DNA from: Eximiradius sp.
GTDB taxonomy: Bacteria; Bacteroidota; Ignavibacteria; Kapaibacteriales; UBA2268
Length of the DNA: 64,000 bases
Assembly (NCBI GenBank): GCA_937127445.1
Contig: CAKZLY010000006.1
Span: 1-64,000 of the forward strand
Direction: 5' to 3'
The first letter of the stretch is position 1. Each line of letters begins with the position of its first letter. Shown one piece after another: positions 47,061 through 56,391 of the stretch. Made by a program: the position numbers and the translations under genes. The notes beneath the pieces are model-generated. The model did not search any database. It had not been told where the DNA came from and saw only the letters and a program-made list of their open reading frames with translations.

Positions 47061-48908
47061 ATGAAAAAGCATATCGTAATTTATTTAATCGCGTTTTTAC
47101 TCTCCTTTTCAGCATTATTTGCGAGCTTTTATGTAAAAGGAAGAGTGATAAATGACGAACATAAGCCCGTTGCAAAAGCCAAAATTGAATTCAAAGGTTC
47201 GACCAAAACTATTAAAAGTGAAACAAACGCAAAGGGATATTTTTCGTTCGAAACAAGCGACAGCATTGGAATTATTACAATCAAAAGCAAATCATACAGC
47301 ACAAAGCAAATTAAAGTATTTGCATTCAACGATGAAAACTATCTAATTACATTAAGCAAAGAATATAAGATTAGTCATAGAAGCAAAGGATTTTATAGAT
47401 CTGCAGCTTACGGGGGTAGAGCTGAAGCTTTATCTGTTAAAAGCGAAGTCGGAGATATTGCAATGCTGAAAGCATCTTTGGATTTTCACGAACCGCAGCC
47501 AACATTTTCGCAAGATAATATTTCAGCGAAGAAACTCACCGCAGGCGATATAAATGACTTCAAAAAATGGAGAATGTGGAATGATATTTCGGAAAACGAT
47601 TTGTTCGAATATAGAAAAAATTGGTGTTTTAGTCCAATTGATAGATATACGGTTCAGTTAAAAACCACGTCAAACAGTCCTATAGTTGATGCAATAGTTA
47701 TTCTCAAAGACGGAGAGAAAGTTCTATGGCAATCACGAACAGATAATACTGGCAAAGCCGAACTATGGACGAATGCGTTTAACATTTTCGAAAACCATAG
47801 TAGATTAAATGTCGAAATAAATTATAAGAACCGCAGTTATTTCATAGAAAATCCGAAGAAATTTTACGAAGGAATAAACTTTTTAGAGATTGATGAAAAT
47901 TGTAATTACAACAAAAGCTTAGATATTGCTTTTGTAGTCGATGCAACAGGCTCGATGGGCGATGAGATTGAATATTTAAAAGCCGAGCTGACGGATATAA
48001 TTGGACGAGTTAAAGACACAATACCAGAAATGTCGATACGAATTTCGGCGTCCTTCTATCGTGATTTTGGCGATGAATATTTAGTGAAATCTGTTGATTT
48101 CACACAAGATATTACAAAATTGATAGATTTTATTAAAACAAATTATGCTGATGGCGGAGGAGATTTTCCAGAAGCAGTAGATTATGCTCTGGAAGAAGCG
48201 ATTGCGAATTTGAGTTGGAGCGAAGATGCTACCTCAAGAATTATCTTCCTTGTGCTTGATGCTCCCCCCCACTCCCAACCCGAAGTTATTGAACGGCTTC
48301 AAAAACATATAAAGCTTGCTTCGGCAAAAGGGATTCGCATTGTTCCGTTAACTTGTAGCGGAATAGACAAAAGTACAGAATATCTGATGAGAGCATTTGC
48401 AATTCTTACAAATGGAACGTATCTGTTTCTAACCGATGATAGTGGTATTGGTGGGAAACATTTAGAGCCGACAACCGATAATTATTCAGTTCAGTTGCTG
48501 AATTCATTGATTTTGCAAACAATCTATCAGTTTAGCTACCTGCCACCTTGTATTACGAAAACTGTGCTTACAGGCGATACCTTAATTGTAGCTAACCACA
48601 ACAATGAAACGATAAATTCGGTTATGCCATCTGATGAAATGATTACCAACAGCAATAATTTTGAAATTAAATGGAAGTATTACCCGAATCCTTGTCCAGG
48701 GATATTGAATATAGAGCTCAAACAAGATATAAAAGAACTATTCATCGCAGATATTACAGGGAAAATAATCTATCGAATTGAGAATTCAAGCAATAAATTG
48801 ATTAGTATAGACTTAACAAGTTTTCCTAACGGATACTATTTTATTAGATATGAGTATGAACCAGACAAATGGCTTAACGGAAAATTTATTTTGCAGAGTT
48901 CAAATTAA
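47061..48908 (+). CDS. Exported VWA-domain protein with carboxypeptidase-like N-domain and T9SS-like C-terminus
   Basis: The 615-residue protein has a signal peptide (1-22), a carboxypeptidase-regulatory-like fold (about 24-100, VKGRVINDEHKPVAKAKIEF) and a middle domain (about 195-275). The VWA domain (about 288-500) has the metal site DATGSMGDEI at Asp294 and a later VLDAPPHSQPEV. The C-terminal 75 residues resemble a T9SS sorting domain (YYPNPCPGILNIELKQDIKE, IDLTSFPNGYYFIRYEYEPD). It is likely secreted to the surface, with a ligand bound through its VWA metal site. It is monocistronic. Confidence 0.82.
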   Translation: MKKHIVIYLIAFLLSFSALFASFYVKGRVINDEHKPVAKAKIEFKGSTKTIKSETNAKGYFSFETSDSIGIITIKSKSYSTKQIKVFAFNDENYLITLSKEYKISHRSKGFYRSAAYGGRAEALSVKSEVGDIAMLKASLDFHEPQPTFSQDNISAKKLTAGDINDFKKWRMWNDISENDLFEYRKNWCFSPIDRYTVQLKTTSNSPIVDAIVILKDGEKVLWQSRTDNTGKAELWTNAFNIFENHSRLNVEINYKNRSYFIENPKKFYEGINFLEIDENCNYNKSLDIAFVVDATGSMGDEIEYLKAELTDIIGRVKDTIPEMSIRISASFYRDFGDEYLVKSVDFTQDITKLIDFIKTNYADGGGDFPEAVDYALEEAIANLSWSEDATSRIIFLVLDAPPHSQPEVIERLQKHIKLASAKGIRIVPLTCSGIDKSTEYLMRAFAILTNGTYLFLTDDSGIGGKHLEPTTDNYSVQLLNSLILQTIYQFSYLPPCITKTVLTGDTLIVANHNNETINSVMPSDEMITNSNNFEIKWKYYPNPCPGILNIELKQDIKELFIADITGKIIYRIENSSNKLISIDLTSFPNGYYFIRYEYEPDKWLNGKFILQSSN

Positions 48909-48970
48909 TAAAATAAATAGAAAATTCGTATATTGATTTTTTTTAATTGTTTTAATGGAAAATACATAAT

Positions 48971-49732
48971 ATGACTTTGAAAGAGTTTGTTGAGAAGAAC
49001 AATAGATTTATAGCAGCACATCGTGGGGCATCGGGCAATGCACCTGAAAACACATTGGAAGCCTTTCGTCAGGCAATAACGTGTGGAGCAAAGGTAATAG
49101 AAGCGGATGTGCAAATCACAAAAGACAATATCCCAATAGTTTTTCACGATGATGAGTTAGGAAGAACTGTTTCTGGAACAGGGCTTATTGGAGAATATAC
49201 ATACAACGATTTGAAAAATCTTTCAGCTGGAATTTGGTTCAACAAAGAATATGAAAGCGAAAGAATACCACTTTTAGATGAATTAATAGAATTGATAAAG
49301 GGTCAAGCATTTTTAGGACTGGAAATCAAGCCCAATCTTGAAACACTAAAAACAGCAAAAATAATATTGAAGACATTAGAAAAGCACAATTTTATATCAT
49401 CGGCTGCACTGGCTTCTTTTGATTACAGTATTTTGAAAACAATCAAGCAAGAATACCCATTGGCGCATATAGCAGCAATAAAAATCCCTGGTGATAACAT
49501 TTTACCTTCGGAAATAAGAGCACAATTTGCAATAGACGCATACATTTGTGCGGTGGACGAAATAAATGACAGAATTCGAGATGATATAAATAAGCACAGG
49601 ATTATCTGGGGAGTATATAACACAGATAGCGAAGAAGATTTTGAGCTTGCGATAAGGTCAGGAGTTAATGCAATAGGGACGAATTATCCTTGCAAAATGA
49701 ATGAATTGCTTTCAAAAATAAACAATTATTAA
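48971..49732 (+). CDS. Glycerophosphodiester phosphodiesterase
   Basis: This 253-residue GDPD releases glycerol-3-phosphate from phospholipid headgroup diesters. It has the metal- and active-site motif HRGASGNAPENTLEAFRQAI (about 17-36), EADVQITKDNIPIVFHDDEL (second His) and the GLEIKPN metal site. No signal peptide was seen, so it is cytoplasmic. ASFDYSILK and AIGTNYPCKM fit the C-terminal part of the barrel. It is a single gene, 62 bases after the VWA gene. Confidence 0.93.
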   Translation: MTLKEFVEKNNRFIAAHRGASGNAPENTLEAFRQAITCGAKVIEADVQITKDNIPIVFHDDELGRTVSGTGLIGEYTYNDLKNLSAGIWFNKEYESERIPLLDELIELIKGQAFLGLEIKPNLETLKTAKIILKTLEKHNFISSAALASFDYSILKTIKQEYPLAHIAAIKIPGDNILPSEIRAQFAIDAYICAVDEINDRIRDDINKHRIIWGVYNTDSEEDFELAIRSGVNAIGTNYPCKMNELLSKINNY

Positions 49733-50033
49733 TCGTTTTTTCATAGTAGAAACATATTTTTTATGTGATTAAATTTTTGTATATTTGTATATACTTATTA
49801 AAAAGTATAAAAGTATATATGTATAAAATTGATTCATATATAACCAATTATTTCTATTTGAATGGCAAAACAAGCAAAAGTCCATTCGCAGTTCCTGCAT
49901 CACGAGCAGGAAAAATTTTGCGTTTCAAGCACTACTCGACAGACGCTCCCATTTGATTTCACCATCTCAATAATTTGAAATAATTATTAACTTAATAAAT
50001 TAATATACTTTATTAATTAATTGGAGAATTACA
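49733..50033 (+). other. Intergenic region with a hairpin and a possible small ORF
   Basis: This stretch of about 300 bases lies between the phosphodiesterase and rocD. It is AT-rich apart from about 49860-49960, which has a different composition. A 45-codon frame (49819-49956) ends in ASRAGKILRFKHYSTDAPI but has no clear ribosome site. It contains a perfect 7-bp inverted repeat TTCCTGC/GCAGGAA. I recognise no product. It could be a gene remnant or a small RNA. Confidence 0.35.
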
Positions 50034-51236
50034 TTGAAAACACAAGATTACATTGCTATTGAGAATGAATACGGAGCTCACAATTATCATCCGCTGGATG
50101 TAGTTGTCGAAAGAGCCGAAGGTTGCTTCGTATACGATGTAGAAGGGAAAAAGTATTTAGACTGTCTTGCAGCCTATTCAGCAGTTAATCAAGGGCATTG
50201 CCATCCAAAAATCAAAGAAGCGTTTTTGGAGCAAGTAAATAAAGTAACTCTCACCAGCCGTGCATTCCGCAATGATAAATTGCCGATGCTCTATAAGAAA
50301 ATGCACGAGCTGACGGGCTACGATATGTTCCTGCCGATGAACTCAGGTGCCGAAGCAGTAGAAACAGCAATTAAACTTGCTCGTCGTTGGGGTTATGATG
50401 TTAAAGGCGTCGAAAAAGACAAAGCTGAGATTGTTGTAGCAACTGGCAATTTCCACGGAAGAACAACTACAATTGTAGGATTTTCAGACGACCCAGATTC
50501 ATATTATGGATATGGACCTTATTGCAAAGAAGCATTCCCAATGCACGAATATGGTAACATTGAAGATTTGAAATCCAAGATTACAGAAAATACAGTTGGT
50601 ATTCTTATCGAGCCAATTCAAGGCGAAGGCGGAGTGGTAATTCCACCTGAGGGATATTTGAAAGCAGTGGAGCAAATTTGCCGTGAGAAAAATATTCTGT
50701 TTATTTGTGATGAAATTCAAGCGGGACTTGGTCGCGCAGGGAAGCTTTTTGCTCATTATTACGAAGGCGTTCGTCCAGATATAGTAATTGTTGGTAAAGC
50801 ACTTTCAGGTGGGTTCTATCCGGTTTCGGGCGTTTTGGCAGATAAGCATATTATGCTTGTAATCAAGCCAGGACAGCATGGTTCAACTTTTGGGGGAAAT
50901 CCACTTGCAGCAGCAGTAGCAATTCGCGCTCTTGAGGTATTGATAGAAGAAAAGATGATAGAGCGTTCAGCTGAAATGGGTGAATACTTTATCAACAAAC
51001 TTCGCTCAATAAATAATCCCAAAATCAATATGGTTCGCGGTCGTGGCTTGTGGATAGGTCTTGTTCTGAACACCAAAGCACGTCCATACTGCGTAAGATT
51101 GATGGAAGAAGGAATGCTATGCAAAGATACACACGAAACTATAATTAGGATAGCTCCACCTCTTGTAATTACAAAAGAGGAAATAGATTGGGCAGTTGCA
51201 ACAATTGAAAAAGTATTAAATGAAAATTTAGGATAA
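50034..51236 (+). CDS. rocD: Ornithine aminotransferase
   Basis: RocD converts ornithine plus 2-oxoglutarate to glutamate semialdehyde and glutamate. The 400-residue class III PLP enzyme begins at TTG 50034 (GGAG upstream). It shows YDVEGKKYLDCLAAYSAVNQ, NSGAEAVETAIKLARRWGYD, NFHGRTTTIVGFS, ILIEPIQGEGGVVIPPEGYL and DEIQAGLGRAGKLFAHYYEG, with the PLP Lys in IVGKALSGGFYP followed by GQHGSTFGGNPLA. It differs from acetylornithine transaminase in the YSAVNQGHCHPKI region. The next gene starts 36 bases later. Confidence 0.94.
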   Translation: MKTQDYIAIENEYGAHNYHPLDVVVERAEGCFVYDVEGKKYLDCLAAYSAVNQGHCHPKIKEAFLEQVNKVTLTSRAFRNDKLPMLYKKMHELTGYDMFLPMNSGAEAVETAIKLARRWGYDVKGVEKDKAEIVVATGNFHGRTTTIVGFSDDPDSYYGYGPYCKEAFPMHEYGNIEDLKSKITENTVGILIEPIQGEGGVVIPPEGYLKAVEQICREKNILFICDEIQAGLGRAGKLFAHYYEGVRPDIVIVGKALSGGFYPVSGVLADKHIMLVIKPGQHGSTFGGNPLAAAVAIRALEVLIEEKMIERSAEMGEYFINKLRSINNPKINMVRGRGLWIGLVLNTKARPYCVRLMEEGMLCKDTHETIIRIAPPLVITKEEIDWAVATIEKVLNENLG

Positions 51237-51271
51237 TTGTTTAATTATTTCAAAAATAATAAGGAGATATT

Positions 51272-52594
51272 ATGAAAAAACAACGTGTAATCATCATTGG
51301 TGCCGCTGGTCGTGATTTTCACAATTTTAACACAATGTATCGCGACAATGAAATGTATGAAGTCGTTGCCTTTACAGCAGCTCAAATTCCAGATATTGAT
51401 GGACGTAAATATCCTGCATCATTAGCAGGGAAACTCTATCCGAATGGGATTCCAATTTTTGATGAAGCTGATTTAGAAAAATTAATCAAAGAATATAATA
51501 TAGATGAATGTGTATTATCATATAGCGACCTTCCTTATGATAAAGTTATGCACATTGGCTCGCGAGTAATGGCAGCTGGTGCAAAATTCTCAATGATGGG
51601 TTCATATCCAACAATGATAAAATCAACAAAACCTGTTATTTCCATTTGTGCAGTTCGCACAGGTTGTGGGAAAAGCCAAACTACAAGAGAAGTTGTTCGT
51701 CAATTGATAGCAATGGGCAAGAAAGTTGTTTCAGTTCGTCACCCAATGCCTTATGGAGATTTGGAAGCACAGAAAGTTCAGCGTTTTGCTTCTATCGAAG
51801 ATTTAGACAAGCACAACTGCACAATTGAAGAGATGGAAGAATACGAACCGCATATCGCAATGGGTTCGGTAATTTATGCTGGAGTTGATTATGAAGCAAT
51901 TCTACGTGAAGCAGAAAAAGAAGCTGATGTAATAGTATGGGACGGTGGCAATAATGATATGCCATTCTATCAACCAGATTTACATATAGTAGTAGTTGAC
52001 CCATTACGTCCTGGACACGAAATTAGCTACTATCCTGGTGAAGTAAATCTACGTATGGCTGATGTAGTAGTAATAAATAAAGTTGACTCTGCTTATCCAG
52101 AAGATATTGAAGAAGTATTGGATAATGTTCGTGAATACAATCCAAAGGCGCATATTATTCTTGCTGCGTCATCAATTATGGTTGAAAAACCAGAAGTTAT
52201 CAAAGGCAAGAACGTATTGGTAGTTGAAGACGGTCCAACTTTAACACACGGCGAAATGGATCACGGTGCAGGTATGGTAGCAGCTCGTCGCTATGGTGCT
52301 GCTGACTTTGTCGATCCACGTCCTTATGTTGTTGGCAAAATTGCTGAAACATTCGAAATTTATCCAGAAATCGGCATATTGCTTCCAGCAATGGGTTATG
52401 GCAAGCAACAAATGGCTGACCTTGAAGCAACAATCAACAATGTTGAGTGCGATTCGGTTGTAATCGGTACTCCTATTAATCTTGCTCGTTTCATCAAAAT
52501 CAACAAGCCAAATACCCGTGTTTACTATGAATTAACAGAGATTTCTGCACCAAAAATCGCAGATGTTCTTAGAGATATGCCAAAATTAAAGTAA
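51272..52594 (+). CDS. Cyclic 2,3-diphosphoglycerate-synthase-like GTPase
   Basis: The 440-residue protein is of the family often annotated as cyclic 2,3-diphosphoglycerate synthetase, first known from methanogens. The N-terminal Rossmann-like half starts RVIIIGAAGRDFHNFN. The middle carries an ATP/GTP-type P-loop, SICAVRTGCGKSQTTREVVR, followed by VIVWDGGNNDMPF, IVVVDPLRPG and VVINKVD, the last a G4-like NKxD motif. Bacteria of this type are not known to make cyclic 2,3-DPG as a thermoprotectant, so the real substrate is open. Here it is coupled to ornithine aminotransferase 36 bases upstream. A strong terminator follows. Confidence 0.85.
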   Translation: MKKQRVIIIGAAGRDFHNFNTMYRDNEMYEVVAFTAAQIPDIDGRKYPASLAGKLYPNGIPIFDEADLEKLIKEYNIDECVLSYSDLPYDKVMHIGSRVMAAGAKFSMMGSYPTMIKSTKPVISICAVRTGCGKSQTTREVVRQLIAMGKKVVSVRHPMPYGDLEAQKVQRFASIEDLDKHNCTIEEMEEYEPHIAMGSVIYAGVDYEAILREAEKEADVIVWDGGNNDMPFYQPDLHIVVVDPLRPGHEISYYPGEVNLRMADVVVINKVDSAYPEDIEEVLDNVREYNPKAHIILAASSIMVEKPEVIKGKNVLVVEDGPTLTHGEMDHGAGMVAARRYGAADFVDPRPYVVGKIAETFEIYPEIGILLPAMGYGKQQMADLEATINNVECDSVVIGTPINLARFIKINKPNTRVYYELTEISAPKIADVLRDMPKLK

Positions 52595-52612
52595 TTTGAA
52601 TTTTTAATGCTT

Positions 52613-52648
52613 AAAAGAGGTTGCCCGAATGTGGCAACCTCTTTTTTT
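52613..52648 (+). terminator. Terminator after the GTPase gene
   Basis: A perfect 9-bp stem GAGGTTGCC / GGCAACCTC (52617-52625 and 52633-52641) is flanked by AAAA and TTTTTTT. Confidence 0.88.
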
Positions 52649-52761
52649 ATTTAGTCACGATTGTTGGTAGTATTAAGGTTCATATTTGTTCTTTTTTTTA
52701 ACTTTGTTTTTGATTATTTTTATTTTTTATTTTTGTGTATTTTTTATACTTCGGTGTTTAT

Positions 52762-55347
52762 ATGTATAGGAACATTCAACTTATTTTTATTATTTTATCT
52801 TTATTATTTCTAAATGCTTCAATAAATGCGAAAAATATATCTCAAAGTGAAATAAAAACAATTCTTAACTCGGGTACAAGATATATCATTCCTTTGAATG
52901 GACAATGGGAAAAATCCTCTGACGGATTAAACTGGGAAAATGTTCATATACCTTATTCTGATGTCAATTTAGAAAAGATCACATTAATAAGAAAAGTGCG
53001 AATAGAAAAATCCCAACAAGAATCGCTAAGCTGGCAGTTATTCTTTTTGGGATTTAATCATCAAGCAGAGATCTCAATCAATGGACAATTTTTAGGACGA
53101 TTTATCAGTTCGATGGCTCCAATATGGGTTAAAATTCCACCAAAAGTTTTAAATGCAGGCGAGAACGAATTAAGAATAACATTTTTAGTGCCGAACGATG
53201 TCATTAAGACTATTTTTGAACACTATATTTACGCAAGAAAGAGATATAATGGATTAGTTCGTGAAGCTTTTTTAATTGGAAATCCACCTGTATGGATCAG
53301 CGATATAAACACAAATTATTCGTTGTCAAATAATTACTCGCAAGCAAATATAAATGCTACTATTTCTGTTTCCTCAGCTAATTTCGACTTGATTTCAAAA
53401 TTTCAGAGCAGTGTAGGTGAAAATTTAGAATTGAAAAATAAAGCGAATTTCCAGATAGAAACTAAAATTATAAAAATCGGTACGGGTGAGATAGTTGCAA
53501 TCGGGGAACCGCGTCAGATTTCTATCGAAGCAGAACGAACCATAAATGTAAGTGTAAAATTTAATATAACTTCTCCATCGTTATGGTCGCCATCAAATCC
53601 TAATTTATATCAAGTTCAGGCAACGATTGTTCAGGCGGGGAGAACTGTTGACAATTTTGCAACAAATTTTGGGTTACGCGAGATATCTGTGTCGAGGGCA
53701 GAAAAATCTAATTTTACACTTAATGGCTATAAAATTCCGCTAAAAGCCGTAAGTTATATTGATTATCATATTTCTTCTGGGCAAAGTTTATCGATATGGA
53801 GAATGGAAGAAAACATTAGAATGATAAAAACGCTTGGTGCAAATGCAATTCGTTTTCAGTTTAACCCTCCTCATCCATATTTTGCTTATTTGTGTGATAA
53901 ATATGGTTTATTAATGCTTCTTGATTTACCAATATACTCTATTCCTGAAACACTGTTGAGAAGAGACGAAGTTAAAGTATATATAAAAAATCAAAGTAAA
54001 TTATTTACGTATTTTAAGCAAAACTATGCTTCAACATTAGCATTTGGTTTTTCCGATGGAATTTGCGAAGACCATTTTCCTAATGAATTTGCTTCAGAAA
54101 TCAAGCCTATTATTACTTCAAATGGGAACTACTTATTCTACAAGTTTATTAATCCAAATGAAAAAACAATCACTTCGAACATTTTTGATTTTATTGGCAT
54201 CAATTTGAAGAAAGAGACTTCGATATCGCATCAGTATAGTATTTTGAAGGGAATAATACAAAGGAGCAATAATAAACCTTTTGTTACTTGCTTTGGCGTC
54301 CCCATAAACGAAAACAATCATAACGGGTACTCCGACCCATATTCTTATGAACACCAAGCTTTTTATATTAAAAGTCTCTATAATTTATCTTTTCAGAATG
54401 GTTCGTTTGGTGTAGTAATAAATTCTTTCAACGATTATGAGCTTCATCACCCATATTTAGCCACAAACAATTATCATTCATCAATTTTGACAATAGGGAT
54501 TACAAATGCAACTAATAAGCCCCGTTTTTCATATACAATGCTGCAAGCACTTTTCAATGACGAAAAAGAGCCATTGATAAATGCAGGTAGTTATGCAGGC
54601 GAAACGTTAGTTAGTTTCTTAATATTTGGTTTTATATTGTTGGTTGTATTGCTGTTTTTTATAAATCGTTTCAGACGTTTTCGGGAATATCTCACACGTG
54701 CGATGCTGCGTCCATATAATTTTTATTCTGATATTCGAGACCAAAGGATAATACCATCATTTCAAACTGTAATACTTGCACTAATTGTATCGTTTACGAT
54801 AGGAATGTATGTAACCTCTCTCCTATTTTATTATAGGAATTATGATATAACACAATTTTTGATAATGCTTTGTTGTCCATCGAGTTTTTTGCAGGAAATC
54901 ATTTACAAAATGATTTGGATGCCTGAGGTTTCGCTTTTTATTATAGCATTAATTAGTTTTGTTGTATTATTTGCAATTTCAATAATCATAAAAATCTTTG
55001 CTTTCTTTTCACGAGCAAGAATTTATTTTTCAGATTGTTTGATTATTTCGGTTTGGGCAAGTGCGCCATTTGTAGTGCTGCTGCCATTAGCAATTCCATT
55101 AATTCGATTACTTGAAATAAATAATACTATTGCAATTATAGCGGTTATTCTATTTTTGTTAATTAAATTTTGGGTAATTGCACGAATATTAAAAGCATCT
55201 GCTGTTGTCTTTGATAAGCCTTCTGCATTAGTTTATAGTATTGGGATAATCGTAATTTTAGTATTTGCTGCTATTCCGATAGGTTTTTATCAGATTAATT
55301 ATCAATTTTTCTCGTATTTGATGTATTTCTGGTGTACATATCTTTAA
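52762..55347 (+). CDS. GH2-like pseudo-glycosidase fused to a polytopic membrane domain
   Basis: Starting at ATG 52762, the 861-residue protein has a hydrophobic signal segment and then a GH2-like layout. First comes a beta-sandwich sugar-binding domain (WQLFFLGFNHQAEISINGQF), then an Ig-like domain (WSPSNPNLYQVQATIV), then the TIM-barrel part (AVSYIDYHISSGQSLSIWRM, IKTLGANAIRFQFNPPHPYF, LCDKYGLLMLLDLPIY). The acid/base Asn-Glu expected after the PSI..W element is missing (ASTLAFGFSDGI), and the nucleophile Glu site reads NKPFVTCFGVP. About 250 C-terminal residues form several membrane helices, Yip1-like in look. It is probably a membrane-bound, non-catalytic sugar-binding protein. An upstream start at 52735 is possible. 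Confidence 0.72.
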   Translation: MYRNIQLIFIILSLLFLNASINAKNISQSEIKTILNSGTRYIIPLNGQWEKSSDGLNWENVHIPYSDVNLEKITLIRKVRIEKSQQESLSWQLFFLGFNHQAEISINGQFLGRFISSMAPIWVKIPPKVLNAGENELRITFLVPNDVIKTIFEHYIYARKRYNGLVREAFLIGNPPVWISDINTNYSLSNNYSQANINATISVSSANFDLISKFQSSVGENLELKNKANFQIETKIIKIGTGEIVAIGEPRQISIEAERTINVSVKFNITSPSLWSPSNPNLYQVQATIVQAGRTVDNFATNFGLREISVSRAEKSNFTLNGYKIPLKAVSYIDYHISSGQSLSIWRMEENIRMIKTLGANAIRFQFNPPHPYFAYLCDKYGLLMLLDLPIYSIPETLLRRDEVKVYIKNQSKLFTYFKQNYASTLAFGFSDGICEDHFPNEFASEIKPIITSNGNYLFYKFINPNEKTITSNIFDFIGINLKKETSISHQYSILKGIIQRSNNKPFVTCFGVPINENNHNGYSDPYSYEHQAFYIKSLYNLSFQNGSFGVVINSFNDYELHHPYLATNNYHSSILTIGITNATNKPRFSYTMLQALFNDEKEPLINAGSYAGETLVSFLIFGFILLVVLLFFINRFRRFREYLTRAMLRPYNFYSDIRDQRIIPSFQTVILALIVSFTIGMYVTSLLFYYRNYDITQFLIMLCCPSSFLQEIIYKMIWMPEVSLFIIALISFVVLFAISIIIKIFAFFSRARIYFSDCLIISVWASAPFVVLLPLAIPLIRLLEINNTIAIIAVILFLLIKFWVIARILKASAVVFDKPSALVYSIGIIVILVFAAIPIGFYQINYQFFSYLMYFWCTYL

Positions 55348-55376
55348 GTAATTATTATTGAACAGAAAGATAAAAA

Positions 55377-55404
55377 AGCAGGCTATTTTTGCCCGCTTTT
55401 TTTT
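55377..55404 (-). terminator. Terminator of tRNA-Thr(CGT), possibly bidirectional
   Basis: On the minus strand AGCGGGC ... GCCTGCT (55377-55397, one G-U pair) is followed by TTTTTA, 11 bases after the tRNA end. T-rich sequence also lies on the plus side, so it may also stop the membrane GH2-like transcript. Confidence 0.7.
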
Positions 55405-55408
55405 ATTG

Positions 55409-55480
55409 AGCCAATTAGGGGACTTGAACCCCTGACCTGCTCATTACGAGTGAGCTGCTCTACCACTGAGCTAAATTGGC
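55409..55480 (-). tRNA. tRNA-Thr (anticodon CGT)
   Basis: This is a 72-base cloverleaf. The acceptor stem is GCCAATT/AATTGGC, the D-arm is GCTC...GAGC, and the anticodon arm is GCTCA-CTCGTAA-TGAGC with anticodon CGT (reads ACG). The T-arm is AGGGG-TTCAAGT-CCCCT and the discriminator is T. No CCA is encoded. It is the second threonine isoacceptor in the window. Confidence 0.96.
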
Positions 55481-55622
55481 TTAACTACATTACAAAATTA
55501 AGTATTTGAGCTAAAAAAATCAACACTGAAATTTTTTTTAATTTTTCTGAAACGATTAAACCAATCGGGTGTAATTTAGTCAAAAGGTTAAAATTCCTTT
55601 CAACAATATTATGGAGATTATT

Positions 55623-56303
55623 ATGAAAAACAAATTATTCCGCAACATTTATGTAGTTGCAATTTTAGCAGCAGTATTTGGATTATCGTCTTGCCAGAAA
55701 GACAATCCAGTTGAGCCCGTGGACAATGGCTTAGATTATTCAATGGTGCTTGTTTCACCCGAAGCAATGGTGGGCGAACTTTCTCAGCCAAGCTTAACGA
55801 CAGATTTCACACTGCAGAATGTCTATGACAAGATGTTAATGCCACCTTTTGATAACAAAGGAAAAGGTCCAAATGGGGAAATGCCACCAAAGCCTGAACC
55901 AAACAAGCCACCATTCAAAATTGGAGTCCTATTGCGAATGCTCGAACTTGACTCAGCACAAAGAGAGCAGGTAAAGATTTTTGTACAAGAGCTCGAAGAT
56001 TGCATCAAAGAGTATCGCCAAATGTTACGTGAAGCTCAACGCGCAATAATTGAAAATGCGAACGCGCAACGCCGCCAGATTATGGAGCAACTAAAAGCTG
56101 GTGAAATAACGAGGGAGCAAGCAATGCAAGCACTCAAACAGTTGCGTGAAGAAACTCGAATGGCGATGGAATCTAACGAAGACATTGCAACAGCTCGCCA
56201 AGGTTTGAAAGATTGCCACGATGCTTTTCTTGAAAATGTCAAATCAATACTTACAACTAAACAATTGGAAATTTGGAACAAATTCTTTGGAATAAAAGAA
56301 TAA
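55623..56303 (+). CDS. Lipoprotein with helical Spy/CpxP-like region
   Basis: ATG 55623 follows ATGGAGATTATT and gives a lipoprotein signal ending in LSSC (Cys24). The mature protein has a proline-rich linker (about 85-100, GEMPPKPEPNKPPF) and then a long charged helical domain (about 105-220): LDSAQREQVKIFVQELEDCI, REAQRAIIENANAQRRQIME, EQAMQALKQLREETRMAMES and a final LTTKQLEIWNKFFGIKE. LTTKQ echoes the LTxxQ motif of periplasmic Spy/CpxP chaperones, but this is only a resemblance. The gene is single, with its own terminator. Confidence 0.72.
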   Translation: MKNKLFRNIYVVAILAAVFGLSSCQKDNPVEPVDNGLDYSMVLVSPEAMVGELSQPSLTTDFTLQNVYDKMLMPPFDNKGKGPNGEMPPKPEPNKPPFKIGVLLRMLELDSAQREQVKIFVQELEDCIKEYRQMLREAQRAIIENANAQRRQIMEQLKAGEITREQAMQALKQLREETRMAMESNEDIATARQGLKDCHDAFLENVKSILTTKQLEIWNKFFGIKE

Positions 56304-56330
56304 TAATATTCGATTTGGTCATATTGTTTC

Positions 56331-56370
56331 AAAGAGGCTATACTGGAAAGTGTAGCCTCTTTCATTTTGT
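56331..56370 (+). terminator. Terminator after the Spy-like lipoprotein gene
   Basis: A stem of 10 perfect pairs AAAGAGGCTA / TAGCCTCTTT (56331-56340 and 56353-56362), extended to 13 with one G-T, is followed by a T-rich tail. The convergent yigZ stop is 22 bases further. Confidence 0.75.
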
Positions 56371-56391
56371 TATAAAGTCAGAGAAAATGTT

